DNA from: an uncultured Clostridia bacterium
GTDB taxonomy: Bacteria > Bacillota > Clostridia > Christensenellales > UBA1242
Direction of reading: 5' to 3'
Length of the DNA: 44,999 nt
Assembly: GCA_944381205.1 (NCBI GenBank)
Contig: CALWKG010000008.1
Span: 1 to 44,999, forward strand
Shown here in pieces: positions 34,351 through 42,493 of the stretch. The notes under the pieces were generated by a model. It had not been told where the DNA came from. It did no database searches and saw only the letters and a program-made list of their open reading frames with translations. The first letter of the stretch is position 1; each line of letters opens with the position of its first letter. A program made the position numbers and the translations under genes.

Positions 34351-34397
34351 AAAAAAAGAGTATTTTTAAGTTTGTCTTAATATATACTCTTTTTTTT
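34351..34397 (+). terminator. terminator of the small membrane protein gene
   Basis: A stem of 13 bp (AAAAAAAGAGTAT 34351-34363 with ATACTCTTTTTTT 34384-34396) around a 20-nt loop and ending in T. It begins about 37 bp past the stop codon. The remaining 155 bp to the U32 gene are AT-rich. Confidence 0.8.
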
Positions 34398-34554
34398 CAC
34401 AATTTTTATAATTTTTTATCAAAATATTATAACTTTTTTATCATTTTTTATAGTTTTTTCATTAATTTTAAGCATTTTTTAATAATTTATTTTTTATTCT
34501 CAGTACAATTTTTATTGTAATTTTTAAGTTAATTTTTTATTGCACCATATATTT

Positions 34555-35760
34555 TTAGTCTTTTTTCTTTCTCAAAATATCACCTATTTGCAAAGAAAAT
34601 GGGCAATTAATTATTAGATTTTGCTGAACGTTTTTTGCGTCAGTTATAACTTCTCCCCTTTCATTAATTATGCTTTGCACTACAAAACTTTTATTAAAAT
34701 TGCCAGACGGAGATAAAATTTCTAGTATATCCCCCACCTTAAATCTGTTGCGTTGCTCTACAATTAAACCTGTATCCTGTTGTCCCCTTACTATTGCCAC
34801 AAAGTCATATGTTTGAGTAGGCGCGCTTGTTTGCAAATTTTCGGATTGTTCTTTCCGTTTATTTTTATAATAAAAGCCCGTTGTATAGGTTCTATTGCTA
34901 GCCTTATTTAGTTCTTCTAATAAACTTTCATCAAATTCTCTATTATTTAAAACATCATCTAATGCCCTACGGTAGGCATTAGTAGTAGTTGCAACATAAT
35001 AAGAAGTTTTCATTCTACCTTCTATTTTAAAACTTGTAACTCCCGCATCAATTAGGTCTTTTAGATGTTCTATCATATTAAGGTCTTTACTATTTAAAAT
35101 ATATGTACCCCGATTATCTTCCTGTATTGGTAACTTTTGATTAGGTCTAGAAACTTCATTTATTTCGTACTCCCACCTGCAAGCCTGAACACATTCCCCA
35201 CGATTTCCGTCCCTATTTGTTAAAAAATTACTGAGAAGGCATCTTCCCGAATAACTAATGCACATAGCCCCGTGCACAAAGGCCTCCAACTCTACGTTTG
35301 CGTAATCTTTAATTTCCTTAATTTCACTTAAAGTTAGTTCTCTTGCTAAGACGATTCTTTTTGCGCCCATATCGGCATAAAATTTTGCAATATATTTATT
35401 TGTAACATTGGCCTGAGTACTTACGTGTAGTTCTAAATTTTTAGAGTACTTTTTAACAAAACTCATTACTCCGATGTCACTTACAATTACCCCATCTACC
35501 CCTTGTGCATCTAGAAATTGAATATATTCTTTTAAGCCATTAAAGTCATCGTTGTGTGCAATAATATTAAGGGTAACATAAACCTTTACGTTGTTTTTAT
35601 GACAAAACCCTACGGCTTCTTTTATTTCATCATAATCGAAATTACCTGCCCCAGCACGTAAGCCAAATTGCTTACCCGCAAAATACACGGCATTTGCCCC
35701 AAAATATACCGCAGTTTTAAGTTTTTCCATATTCCCTGCGGGGCTTAAAATCTCGTACAT
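34555..35760 (-). CDS. peptidase U32 family protein (TrhP-like, tRNA hydroxylation)
   Basis: A 401-aa U32 protein: 'EILSPAGNMEKLKTAVYFGANAVY' at the start, 'HVSTQANVTN' in the middle, and the Fe-S Cys-rich segment AMCISYSGRCLLSNF...GNRGECVQACRWEY (about 163-204), then 'ILNSKDLNMIEHL'. In Bacillota such proteins (TrhP) help make 5-hydroxyuridine at tRNA position 34. I start it at ATG 35760 because AAAAGGAGAAAGGT lies directly upstream; a longer frame reaches back to TTG 35823 but has no site. It follows leuS by about 60 bp. Confidence 0.9.
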   Translation of the reverse strand: MYEILSPAGNMEKLKTAVYFGANAVYFAGKQFGLRAGAGNFDYDEIKEAVGFCHKNNVKVYVTLNIIAHNDDFNGLKEYIQFLDAQGVDGVIVSDIGVMSFVKKYSKNLELHVSTQANVTNKYIAKFYADMGAKRIVLARELTLSEIKEIKDYANVELEAFVHGAMCISYSGRCLLSNFLTNRDGNRGECVQACRWEYEINEVSRPNQKLPIQEDNRGTYILNSKDLNMIEHLKDLIDAGVTSFKIEGRMKTSYYVATTTNAYRRALDDVLNNREFDESLLEELNKASNRTYTTGFYYKNKRKEQSENLQTSAPTQTYDFVAIVRGQQDTGLIVEQRNRFKVGDILEILSPSGNFNKSFVVQSIINERGEVITDAKNVQQNLIINCPFSLQIGDILRKKKD

Positions 35761-35823
35761 ACCTTTCTCCTTTTGTGTAAAAGTTCCCTTAACCATACTA
35801 TAAGGGTCAAGAGAACTTGTCAA

Positions 35824-38226
35824 TTAAACTATTAAATTAATAATTTTGTTTTTTACGTAAATAACTTTCTTTATTCCACCTGCTAAATATTGTGAAAGTT
35901 TACTATTATCTTGTATTAGTTTTAAAATTTCGTCCTGAGAGATATTTTCTTCCACAACCAAAAGGTCCTTTAATTTACCATTTACCTGTATTGGTAATTT
36001 AATTTGTTTTTTAGAATTATCTTCACGCACTTTTGGCCAAGAAGATTTGCAAAGGTAGGTTTTGTTGCCTATTATCTCATTCATTTCTTCACTAAAATGC
36101 GGAGCAAACGGATATAATAAAGTCAAAAACTCGACAAATTCTGTTTTTGACAGGTATTTATCCTGATAAACAGTATTTACAAAAGTCATAAGAGCACTAA
36201 TAGCGGTATTAAATTTTAAGTTTTCTATATCAAAACTCACCTTATTTATCAATTCATTTAACATAGTGATGTGTTCTTTATGGACGCCATCATAATCGTC
36301 AAGCAGTGACGTCATTCTTTCAACACGTTCAACAAACCTTTTACACCCATTGATATTTTTACTACTCCACGGAGCAGCACTTTCGTAATCAGCCATAAAG
36401 AGAATATACATTCTCATAACATCGGCGCCGTAACTATCGATAATTTCGGTAAAATCTACCACATTACCAAGGCTTTTACTCATCTTATTACCATCTTCGC
36501 CAAGCACAAGCCCCTGAGTAGTCCTTTTTTTGTAGGGTTCTTCAAAAGGCACAACCCCAATATCGTACAAAAACATATTCCAAAATCTAGAATAAATTAA
36601 GTGTCTTGTAACGTGTTCCATTCCACCGTTATACCAATCAACAGGACCCCAATAATTTAATTTGTCCCTATCTGCCAAAGTTTTATCATTATGCGGGTCC
36701 ATATATCTTAAATAGTACCAACTAGACCCTGCCCATTGTGGCATTGTGTCAGTTTCTCGCTTTGCCTTACCACCACATTTAGGACAAGTGCAATTTACCC
36801 ATTCTTCAACTTCTGCAAGTGGAGATTCCCCGTGCTTTGAAGGTTTGAAATTTTTAATCTCTGGCAATTTTACCGGTAAATCTTCGTATGGAACTAGCAC
36901 AGTTCCACACTTATCGCAGTAGATTATAGGGAAAGGCTCTCCCCAATATCTTTGCCTGTTAAAAGCCCAGTCTTTCATTTGATAATTAATTTTTTTATTA
37001 CCTATCTTGTTTTCTGTTAGAAATTGCAACATTTTTTCCTTTGCGTCTTTTACACTAAGTCCGTTTAAAAAACCCGAGTTTATCATCTCCCCACTTTCTA
37101 TGTCCGTAAAGGCTTCCTTATCCACATCTCCACCTTTTATAACAGGCTTAATTGCAACATTGAATTTTTTTGCAAAGTCGTAATCACGAGTATCGTGTGC
37201 AGGAACAGCCATAATTGCCCCCGTTCCATAGCCCATCATAACATAATCGGCAATAAAGATTGGAATTTCTTCATTAGTTATTGGATTAATCGCCACTATT
37301 CCATTAATTAAAACACCTGTCTTATCTTTATTTAACTGAACCCTATCAAATTCGCTTTTTCTTTTTGCTTGCTCTTGATATTCTTTAATCTTATCCAGAT
37401 TTTTTATATCTTTTGCATACTTTTTTATCATAGGGTGTTCTGGTGCGACAACCATAAATGTTACCCCAAACAATGTATCGCATCTGGTAGTGTAAATTTT
37501 AAGTGTATCTGCAATTTTGCCGTTAATGCTTATCTTAAAATCAACTTCTGCCCCTTCACTTTTACCTATCCAATGGCGCTGTTCTTCTTTTACCCTTTCT
37601 GGAAAATCTAACTTGTCTAAATTATTTAATAGTCTTTCAGCATAATCGCGTATCTTCAAAAACCAAACTTCTTTCTCTTTTTGTACCACTTGGGAAGAAC
37701 ACCTATCGCAAATACCCCCTTGTGATTCTTCGTTAGATAAAATAACATCGCAACTTGGGCAATAGTTTACAAAGGCTTTACTTTTATATGCCAAGCCTTT
37801 TTCATACAATTTACAAAAAATCCACTGCGTCCACTTGTAGTAGTTTTCATCAGTAGTGTCTATTTCTCTACTCCAATCAAACGAAAATCCACTTTTTTTA
37901 AGTTGTTTTTTTATGTTATTTATATTTTCATCTGTGGCAATCCTTGGCGGAATATTGTGTTTTATGGCATAGTTCTCGGTAGGTAGCCCAAAGGCGTCCC
38001 AGCCTATTGGAAATAAGACATTGTAACCCTGCAATCTCTTAGCACGGGATATTACTTCCATAGACGAAAAAGCTTTTATATGTCCAATATGTAAACCTGT
38101 CCCAGACGGATAAGGAAACTCTATTAAGCCGTAAAATTTTGGCTTATCACTAAAATCTACCGCTTTAAAAACCTTTTCTTTATCCCAGATATCTTGCCAT
38201 TTTTTTTCAATCTCACTAAAATTCAT
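35824..38226 (-). CDS. leuS: leucine--tRNA ligase
   Basis: An 800-aa class I synthetase: HIGH motif as 'GTGLHIGH' (about 42-49), the zinc/editing-insert cysteines 'CPSCDVILSNEESQGGICDRC', the editing domain with 'GTGAIMAVPAHDTRDYDFA', 'WAGSSWYYLRY' and the KMSKS loop 'DGNKMSKSLGNV'. Length fits the Bacillus type. ATG 38226 has an AAAGGTTG site and a strong promoter 26 nt upstream of it. No T-box leader is present. Confidence 0.98.
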   Translation of the reverse strand: MNFSEIEKKWQDIWDKEKVFKAVDFSDKPKFYGLIEFPYPSGTGLHIGHIKAFSSMEVISRAKRLQGYNVLFPIGWDAFGLPTENYAIKHNIPPRIATDENINNIKKQLKKSGFSFDWSREIDTTDENYYKWTQWIFCKLYEKGLAYKSKAFVNYCPSCDVILSNEESQGGICDRCSSQVVQKEKEVWFLKIRDYAERLLNNLDKLDFPERVKEEQRHWIGKSEGAEVDFKISINGKIADTLKIYTTRCDTLFGVTFMVVAPEHPMIKKYAKDIKNLDKIKEYQEQAKRKSEFDRVQLNKDKTGVLINGIVAINPITNEEIPIFIADYVMMGYGTGAIMAVPAHDTRDYDFAKKFNVAIKPVIKGGDVDKEAFTDIESGEMINSGFLNGLSVKDAKEKMLQFLTENKIGNKKINYQMKDWAFNRQRYWGEPFPIIYCDKCGTVLVPYEDLPVKLPEIKNFKPSKHGESPLAEVEEWVNCTCPKCGGKAKRETDTMPQWAGSSWYYLRYMDPHNDKTLADRDKLNYWGPVDWYNGGMEHVTRHLIYSRFWNMFLYDIGVVPFEEPYKKRTTQGLVLGEDGNKMSKSLGNVVDFTEIIDSYGADVMRMYILFMADYESAAPWSSKNINGCKRFVERVERMTSLLDDYDGVHKEHITMLNELINKVSFDIENLKFNTAISALMTFVNTVYQDKYLSKTEFVEFLTLLYPFAPHFSEEMNEIIGNKTYLCKSSWPKVREDNSKKQIKLPIQVNGKLKDLLVVEENISQDEILKLIQDNSKLSQYLAGGIKKVIYVKNKIINLIV

Positions 38227-38258
38227 ATTTACTCAACCTTTATACAAAATCAGTTAAA

Positions 38259-38287
38259 ATTTTATAACTTTACGACCATTTTGTCAA
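38259..38287 (-). promoter_or_regulatory. promoter of leuS
   Basis: Minus strand: -35 TTGACA (38282-38287), 17-bp spacer, -10 TAAAAT (38259-38264), predicted start near 38252. The leader is only about 26 nt, so leuS is not T-box controlled. Confidence 0.8.
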
Positions 38288-38470
38288 TTAATTATACGTG
38301 TGTGCTATTTTTTAACGATTTATATGCCCCACTTTGAAATTGTTGTACGGCTTTAAAATAGTAGATTTTTCGCTGATACTTAGAATGACGGGTATAGTTC
38401 CCAAAAAATAGTTAGATATATTGGAATAAAAAACACTGAAATTTTAAATAAACTATACTCAGATTCTACT
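38288..38470. repeat. intergenic region upstream of leuS with second dispersed-element copy
   Basis: On the minus strand 38354-38383 reads CGTCATTCTAAG, a variable stretch, then GCGAAAAATCTACTAT, like the element at 22509-22562. The left boundary of the mobile element should lie between here and about 38470. I see no gene. Confidence 0.45.
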
Positions 38471-38504
38471 CAAAAAAAAAGAAGATTGAAAAATTTCAAT
38501 CTTC
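38471..38504 (-). terminator. minus-strand intrinsic terminator at the left end of the mobile element
   Basis: A 10-11-bp stem (GAAGATTGAAA 38481-38491 with TTTCAATCTTC 38494-38504), then on the minus strand nine U in a row. It ends any transcript coming leftward out of the element. Confidence 0.85.
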
Positions 38505-38690
38505 CAAACCACAATATATTATGTCTTTTATATGAGTGTCACAATATAGTGCAAATTGGTGATCCCGCCGTTTGTTCACTCGGAATTCAAAATACGGTAA
38601 AACCTTTTGTTGTTTTTGATAATAACAAACTTTTACCATATTTGTCAAATGATATGCAACACTTTGATAAAAAACAAATTCTTTGGGCAT
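38494..38690 (-). CDS. small hypothetical protein or remnant, 64 aa or more
   Basis: A minus-strand frame that runs directly into the terminator at 38471-38504 and stays open upstream to about 38776 (beyond a possible ATG at 38690) with residues such as 'NELASQSSQLLNAKQRMPK'. No ribosome-binding site is seen for ATG 38690, so it may be the 3' remnant of a larger gene. The match of frame end and terminator is the main reason to list it. Family not recognised. Confidence 0.3.
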
Positions 38691-38739
38691 TCTTTGTTTT
38701 GCGTTCAGTAGTTGCGAGGACTGACTTGCGAGTTCGTTA

Positions 38740-38787
38740 AAATTTTCTACTTGATTATAAGGTTGTCGTCAAAGGGGTAGAAAATTT
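38740..38787. repeat. 11-bp perfect inverted repeat (hairpin A) before the winged-helix gene
   Basis: AAATTTTCTAC (38740-38750) and GTAGAAAATTT (38777-38787) enclose a 26-nt loop with TTATAAGG and TTGTCG. A related hairpin lies at 42494-42551 before the HUH Rep. Candidate replication, transfer or recombination site. Confidence 0.6.
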
Positions 38788-38811
38788 GATTTATAAGTTT
38801 AGGAGTTAATT

Positions 38812-39507
38812 ATGAGTATTGAAAACAATATCGTTAGGAAACAAGGAGTTAGCCTTATCAGCCGAGAGGCTGCAATAAGCAGAAAAGAATTTTTTATGAG
38901 AAACAAAATTTATTGGGAACAATTTGAAAAGAAGATAGGTCTTCACAAAATAGTTAAAAATGCTTTACTTAATTTGCAAGAGCCAACAGCAGAGTTTTTG
39001 GTCGTTCCTCGACTACTGGAAAAATTCTTTTTACTTTATCTAAACAAATTTTTCCCTAGTCAACAGAACAAGCAATGTGCTTTGAATGTGGCTCGGGTTT
39101 TTGCTTTACTATCTCATCAATATTATCACTCCGCTGAAAAGTTTAATATGAAAGTATCTTTTTTTGTTTCGCCTAGCATTTGGGAAAAGTGGTTAATTGG
39201 AAGAAAAGCAAAAGAAACAAGTATTAAAATTTTGGAAGAAATGGGGTTGATTACCAAATATCGTTTTAATCGCAACAAACACGCACCAGCAGAAGAATCT
39301 AGGTTTGTCATTATGTATCAATTTAATTTGCAAAAAGTAAAATGGCTTTATGCTTGCGTTAAAACTTTAATTGCATTAGAACAGAAAACATCGTGTGAAG
39401 ACCAAAGAGTTGTAAACAAATATGAAGAAATAACGGAAGATATTTTTGGCTATATTGAAAAAGTTGAGGACGAGGAAAAAATATTTATTTTAGTTTGTTC
39501 CTCTTGA
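38812..39507 (+). CDS. winged-helix-like protein of the mobile element, 231 aa
   Basis: Start ATG 38812 behind TAGGAG. The region about 121-172 (SIWEKWLIGRKAKETSIKIL, then EEMGLITKYRFNR) reads as a winged helix-turn-helix with a basic wing. The N-terminal half is helical and hydrophobic-rich. It could be a replication initiator or regulator of the element, but I cannot assign a family. The hairpin 25 bp upstream may be its operator or origin. Convergent with the cargo operon. Confidence 0.6.
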   Translation: MSIENNIVRKQGVSLISREAAISRKEFFMRNKIYWEQFEKKIGLHKIVKNALLNLQEPTAEFLVVPRLLEKFFLLYLNKFFPSQQNKQCALNVARVFALLSHQYYHSAEKFNMKVSFFVSPSIWEKWLIGRKAKETSIKILEEMGLITKYRFNRNKHAPAEESRFVIMYQFNLQKVKWLYACVKTLIALEQKTSCEDQRVVNKYEEITEDIFGYIEKVEDEEKIFILVCSS

Positions 39508-39531
39508 CATTTATATTGGTTTAAGAGTTAA

Positions 39532-39561
39532 AAAGGAGTGGTCTTTACTGACCACTCCTTT
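39532..39561. terminator. bidirectional hairpin between convergent genes
   Basis: A perfect 12-bp stem (AAAGGAGTGGTC 39532-39543 with GACCACTCCTTT 39550-39561), 6-nt loop. On the minus strand it is followed by five U, so it mainly ends the cargo operon; on the plus strand the T-run is only three. Confidence 0.8.
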
Positions 39562-39649
39562 GAGTTATAGTTCGTATGTGTTTTGTTAAAACTGACACAC
39601 TGCGTTATACGGGCTGACAATTCTTTGTTTTATGCTTTTTAATATCAGT

Positions 39650-40189
39650 TTAATTTACTTCTTGCATAAATCTTAATTCGGTGCGAACAGCATAAGAAAC
39701 GCTTTCGCTTTTATGCTTTCCCGTTTCAACAACAAGTTTTATTGGGTTTGTGTCATTCACTTTCAAAAAGAGAATTTGTAGTTTTTGCTCGGGTGTAAAA
39801 TTTGAATAAACTTTTGAAATCAACGAATTGTTTTCAGTTGTGAACAACACAAGCATTTTGAGGCTGTTTGCTTTTGAAAATTCATTTAATTCTAAAAGCA
39901 ATTCAAAAAGTTTTTCGCTGTCAAATATATTTGAAATTTTATCTAAATCTATTACAAATAAATCTATTTTTGCCAGGTGTTCAGTTTTATGTTGTGTTAG
40001 TAATTTTTTAACTTTATTTATCGCTTCGCTTGGCTTTTCTGCATTAAAACACTCATAATTCTCAAAATGGTAACAACAAATATTGCTAGCAAGGTCGCCA
40101 CAAATTTCATTGTTCTCACCGAAAATTACCGAAACATTTGCAGAATCAACAAGTTTGAAAGTGTTAGGCAAAGAATATTTTAATGACAT
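39650..40189 (-). CDS. RecA-fold-like protein without P-loop, 179 aa
   Basis: The product alternates strands and helices: 'ANVSVIFGEN' (about 18-27), a Walker B-like 'IDLFVIDLDKIS' (about 75-86), 'KMLVLFTTEN' (about 110-119), 'KLVVETGKHKSES' near the end. This is like half of a RecA/KaiC or DnaB-type ATPase core but no Walker A motif is present, so ATP hydrolysis is unlikely. ATG 40189 has a strong AAGGAGG site. Last gene of the cargo operon, behind a possible attenuator (40215-40243). Function unknown. Confidence 0.6.
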   Translation of the reverse strand: MSLKYSLPNTFKLVDSANVSVIFGENNEICGDLASNICCYHFENYECFNAEKPSEAINKVKKLLTQHKTEHLAKIDLFVIDLDKISNIFDSEKLFELLLELNEFSKANSLKMLVLFTTENNSLISKVYSNFTPEQKLQILFLKVNDTNPIKLVVETGKHKSESVSYAVRTELRFMQEVN

Positions 40190-40214
40190 AATTTTACCTC
40201 CTTAATTTTGCTAG

Positions 40215-40243
40215 AAAAAGAGTGGCAAACTTGACTACTCTTT
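40215..40243 (-). terminator. internal terminator or attenuator in the cargo operon
   Basis: A 7-bp stem (AAAGAGT 40217-40223 with ACTCTTT 40237-40243), 13-nt loop, followed on the minus strand by five U. It lies between the SHOCT gene and the RecA-fold-like gene and may reduce read-through. Confidence 0.55.
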
Positions 40244-40247
40244 AAAT

Positions 40248-40637
40248 TTACATTTTACTTAAAATGTTTTTCTTTTCTTTTTCATATTCTTCTTTTGATA
40301 TAACGCCTCTATTTTGCAAGTCATTCAAATATGTTAATTGTTCTGTCGTGCTTTGTTTTGGGCTTTCATTTTCTAAGTGACTATTTATTTTTTCTAACTC
40401 ACAAACTTTCAAAATATGAACTATCAAAAACGAAATAAAGGTGCTAAAACTAAGTAAAACAGTGGCTGATGCAATATAAAAATATATTGCATCTTGTTCG
40501 TGGTTCACGCTAAGAATAATGCCAAAACATAACAATTCTACGCTAACAAATAATGTTAACGCAAACAAAATGATAATTGTTGTTTCAACAAATTTTCGTG
40601 AAATTATGCGATTGCTAGGTTGCCCGTTATTACTCAT
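40248..40637 (-). CDS. two-helix membrane protein with C-terminal SHOCT domain, 129 aa
   Basis: Two membrane helices (about 15-40 and 50-72) are followed by a charged linker and a SHOCT motif at the end: LTYLNDLQNRGVISKEEYEKEKKNILSKM (about 101-129; key residues L, G, I, EEY, K, L). SHOCT domains are short C-terminal oligomerisation or binding modules often attached to membrane proteins. It overlaps the next upstream SHOCT gene by 4 bp. Confidence 0.75.
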   Translation of the reverse strand: MSNNGQPSNRIISRKFVETTIIILFALTLFVSVELLCFGIILSVNHEQDAIYFYIASATVLLSFSTFISFLIVHILKVCELEKINSHLENESPKQSTTEQLTYLNDLQNRGVISKEEYEKEKKNILSKM

Positions 40638-40837
40638 TTTTTACCTCCACGACTTAAAATTTCTGCTTTTTTCTCATTGTATTCTTGTTCAGTTATTAAG
40701 CCCTTTTCTTTAAGTTCGTTTAATTCTGCAAGTGGATTTTCCTCTTTTGATGATTTCTTTTTCCACACCTTTGCTGTAATTAAAACGATTGCTGTGATTA
40801 AAACTGCCACACCGAACGCGATAAATGCGTATATCAT
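40634..40837 (-). CDS. single-helix membrane protein with SHOCT domain, 67 aa
   Basis: One N-terminal membrane helix (about 2-25), basic residues, then SHOCT: LAELNELKEKGLITEQEY (about 36-53) and KKAEIL. It resembles the C-terminus of the downstream SHOCT protein, so the pair may oligomerise through these domains. ATG 40837 has an AGGAGG site; the 4-bp overlap with the next gene shows coupling. Confidence 0.75.
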   Translation of the reverse strand: MIYAFIAFGVAVLITAIVLITAKVWKKKSSKEENPLAELNELKEKGLITEQEYNEKKAEILSRGGKK

Positions 40838-40918
40838 TTTTACCTCCTATTTCCATTAAAACTTAAAAAAATATATTAGTCCAATCTATTTGGGTTAATT
40901 TTAAATAAAATGTTAATG

Positions 40919-41095
40919 CTACTTTACTTCTTTGCAAGATAATATTTGAACATTTTGACCAGCGAACATTTGCTTTACTTTATTTTTGGCTAAACCCTCA
41001 CTATATGCAGAAACTATCATTTGATTTTCTGTCATTGTTAAAATGCCAAGAAAGGAATTAGGAATTATGCGAAATGTCACCTCAAATTTTTTCAT
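40919..41095 (-). CDS. small protein, 58 aa
   Basis: A short gene with a clear AAGGAG site 5 nt before ATG 41095 and only 9 bp after the PD-(D/E)XK stop. The product starts MKKFEVTFRIIPNSF and ends with 'VQILSCKEVK'; it looks like a small beta-alpha-beta domain with the polar, mixed composition of a real protein. Its placement right after the nuclease-like gene suggests a partner or antitoxin-like role, which is inference. Confidence 0.65.
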   Translation of the reverse strand: MKKFEVTFRIIPNSFLGILTMTENQMIVSAYSEGLAKNKVKQMFAGQNVQILSCKEVK

Positions 41096-41104
41096 TTTTA
41101 CTCC

Positions 41105-42244
41105 TTAATTAAGTGTTGCAAGTGCTTTTGAAATAGCACCATTTGGCTCAAATATTTTCTCTACCATTTGTTTGCAATCTTCTTCCAAAAATTGTGTATT
41201 GTCATTCAAAACAAGTTGTTGGTATTTTTCAACTGCCTCACTTGAATCTTGCTTATTTCCAAACAGCCATTGTTTTGGGCATTGGTTTTGGGTGGAATTC
41301 TTTACAAACAACAAAGACATTTCATTTACGCATATTTGAAAGTAATGGGTTGGGTAATTTGCAAGTTCGTTTATTCTAAACATCAAATTCACTTGACCTC
41401 TATTTGTAGTTGGAACAAGTTGTTTTTTATTTTCCGTTACAATGGTCGCACCTTTTTGTTCAAGCAATTTTGATAAAATCTTTGATGTTTCTTGTATCCA
41501 ATTTGGCTTGCTTTCAAAGATAAAATCTAACACTTTTTTATTGTTTCTATATATCTCTAATGCTTGTTTTTTCAATTCAAATTCATTGTTCATATCAAAT
41601 TCCCTTTCTATTATTTTTTTGTAATCCTCAATAAGTGTTTTAATTATGTTGTCGGCTGAGTCTATGTTGACTTTTTGTAAAACATCAAATATAAATTTGT
41701 AGTCTATTTCAAGCCATTCAGTATAAGTTGAATTTGCTTTGTTTGGGGTTAAATATAGCATAACTTTTTTATGGTTTTTATATTTTCCGCTACAAAGGAA
41801 ATTTTTATATTTTTCAAGTTGGTTGTCGTGCTGGTCAGAATCAACTTTGTTTTCAATAGCAACAACAATTTTTTGAGTTTCATTCTTTGTAATTTCAAGG
41901 TCAAAAAGAATATCAATTCGCCCATCTTTTACTGCAATCTCACGATACACATTGACTTTGTCAATGTTTCCATAAAGCATATCAAAAAAGTCAAGTTCGC
42001 TCGTTATATCTTTTGCAAGTAGTGTCAAAAAATTTCTTAAAAACTGATGACCGATATTTCCACTTTTGCTAGGGTCTAAAAGAAACGCCAAAAAATCACT
42101 ATGCCTTAATTCTTGTCGGTTAATATTCAAAATGTCAAATACATTGTATTTATCATAACCAGCCCTAACAAGTGGGCGAATGACCGCATTGTCAAAGTTT
42201 AATGCAAAAACTTGTAATTCTTTTTCGGTTGGTATTTCTGCCAT
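41105..42244 (-). CDS. PD-(D/E)XK nuclease superfamily protein (PDDEXK_4-like)
   Basis: A 379-aa protein with N-terminal family signature 'ELRHSDFLAFLLDPSKSGNIG' (about 45-65) and the nuclease core: D111 (GRIDILFDLEI) and E131-N-K133 (VVAIENKV), then Q142 in 'HDNQLEKY'. Such proteins are common in accessory and defence loci, where most have no assigned function. The C-terminal half (about 215-379) is helical and not recognised. ATG 42244 has an AAGGAG site. First gene of the cargo operon, behind a long structured leader. Confidence 0.88.
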   Translation of the reverse strand: MAEIPTEKELQVFALNFDNAVIRPLVRAGYDKYNVFDILNINRQELRHSDFLAFLLDPSKSGNIGHQFLRNFLTLLAKDITSELDFFDMLYGNIDKVNVYREIAVKDGRIDILFDLEITKNETQKIVVAIENKVDSDQHDNQLEKYKNFLCSGKYKNHKKVMLYLTPNKANSTYTEWLEIDYKFIFDVLQKVNIDSADNIIKTLIEDYKKIIEREFDMNNEFELKKQALEIYRNNKKVLDFIFESKPNWIQETSKILSKLLEQKGATIVTENKKQLVPTTNRGQVNLMFRINELANYPTHYFQICVNEMSLLFVKNSTQNQCPKQWLFGNKQDSSEAVEKYQQLVLNDNTQFLEEDCKQMVEKIFEPNGAISKALATLN

Positions 42245-42261
42245 ATCTACTCCTTAAAATT

Positions 42262-42430
42262 GGCACAAAATAAAAGTGCCGCCCTCAATGAGAGCGACAC
42301 AGTGCTAATACCGACACCCTCGTTGAAGAGCGACCTTACAACTCACGCAAAGCGTTGGGTAATCAGTGAATAGCCAAACAAAATTAAATCGCTTGCGTGC
42401 TAAAAATAAAATATGAAGTTGTAAGGTCGC
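42262..42430 (-). ncRNA. structured RNA leader of the PD-(D/E)XK operon
   Basis: A 14-bp perfect inverted repeat (GCGACCTTACAACT 42330-42343, AGTTGTAAGGTCGC 42417-42430) encloses a nested near-perfect stem (CACGCAAAGCG 42344-42354 with CGCTTGCGTG 42390-42399) and a TTGG/CCAA stem. Its outer stem starts at the base predicted as +1. Two direct repeats follow (42281-42300 and 42316-42335, with CCCTC..TGA..GAGCGAC) and a GGCAC/GTGCC hairpin (42262-42280) lies before the gene. No reverse transcriptase or known riboswitch signature is present. Confidence 0.5.
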
Positions 42431-42436
42431 AATAGT

Positions 42437-42442
42437 ATTATA
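42437..42442 (-). promoter_or_regulatory. extended -10 promoter of the cargo operon
   Basis: Minus strand TGCTATAAT: a perfect extended -10 (TG-N-TATAAT). No good -35 hexamer is found 17 bp upstream. Predicted +1 near 42430, where the outer stem of the structured leader begins. Confidence 0.6.
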
Positions 42443-42493
42443 GCACATTGACCGCAAAAAAGAAAACATTTGCTAATATTTTTATTAAAATTT

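Noticed and set aside
35761..35823. Longer N-terminus of the U32 gene from TTG 35823
   Set aside because: A strong ribosome-binding site sits just before ATG 35760, where the conserved family sequence begins.
38227..38460. T-box leader of leuS
   Set aside because: The promoter is only about 26 nt upstream of the ATG and no T-box (TGGNACCGCG-like) sequence is seen.
42281..42335. CRISPR array
   Set aside because: Only two imperfect direct repeats and no further units or cas genes.
42262..42430. Retron msr-msd RNA
   Set aside because: Long terminal inverted repeats are suggestive, but no reverse transcriptase gene is adjacent in the operon.
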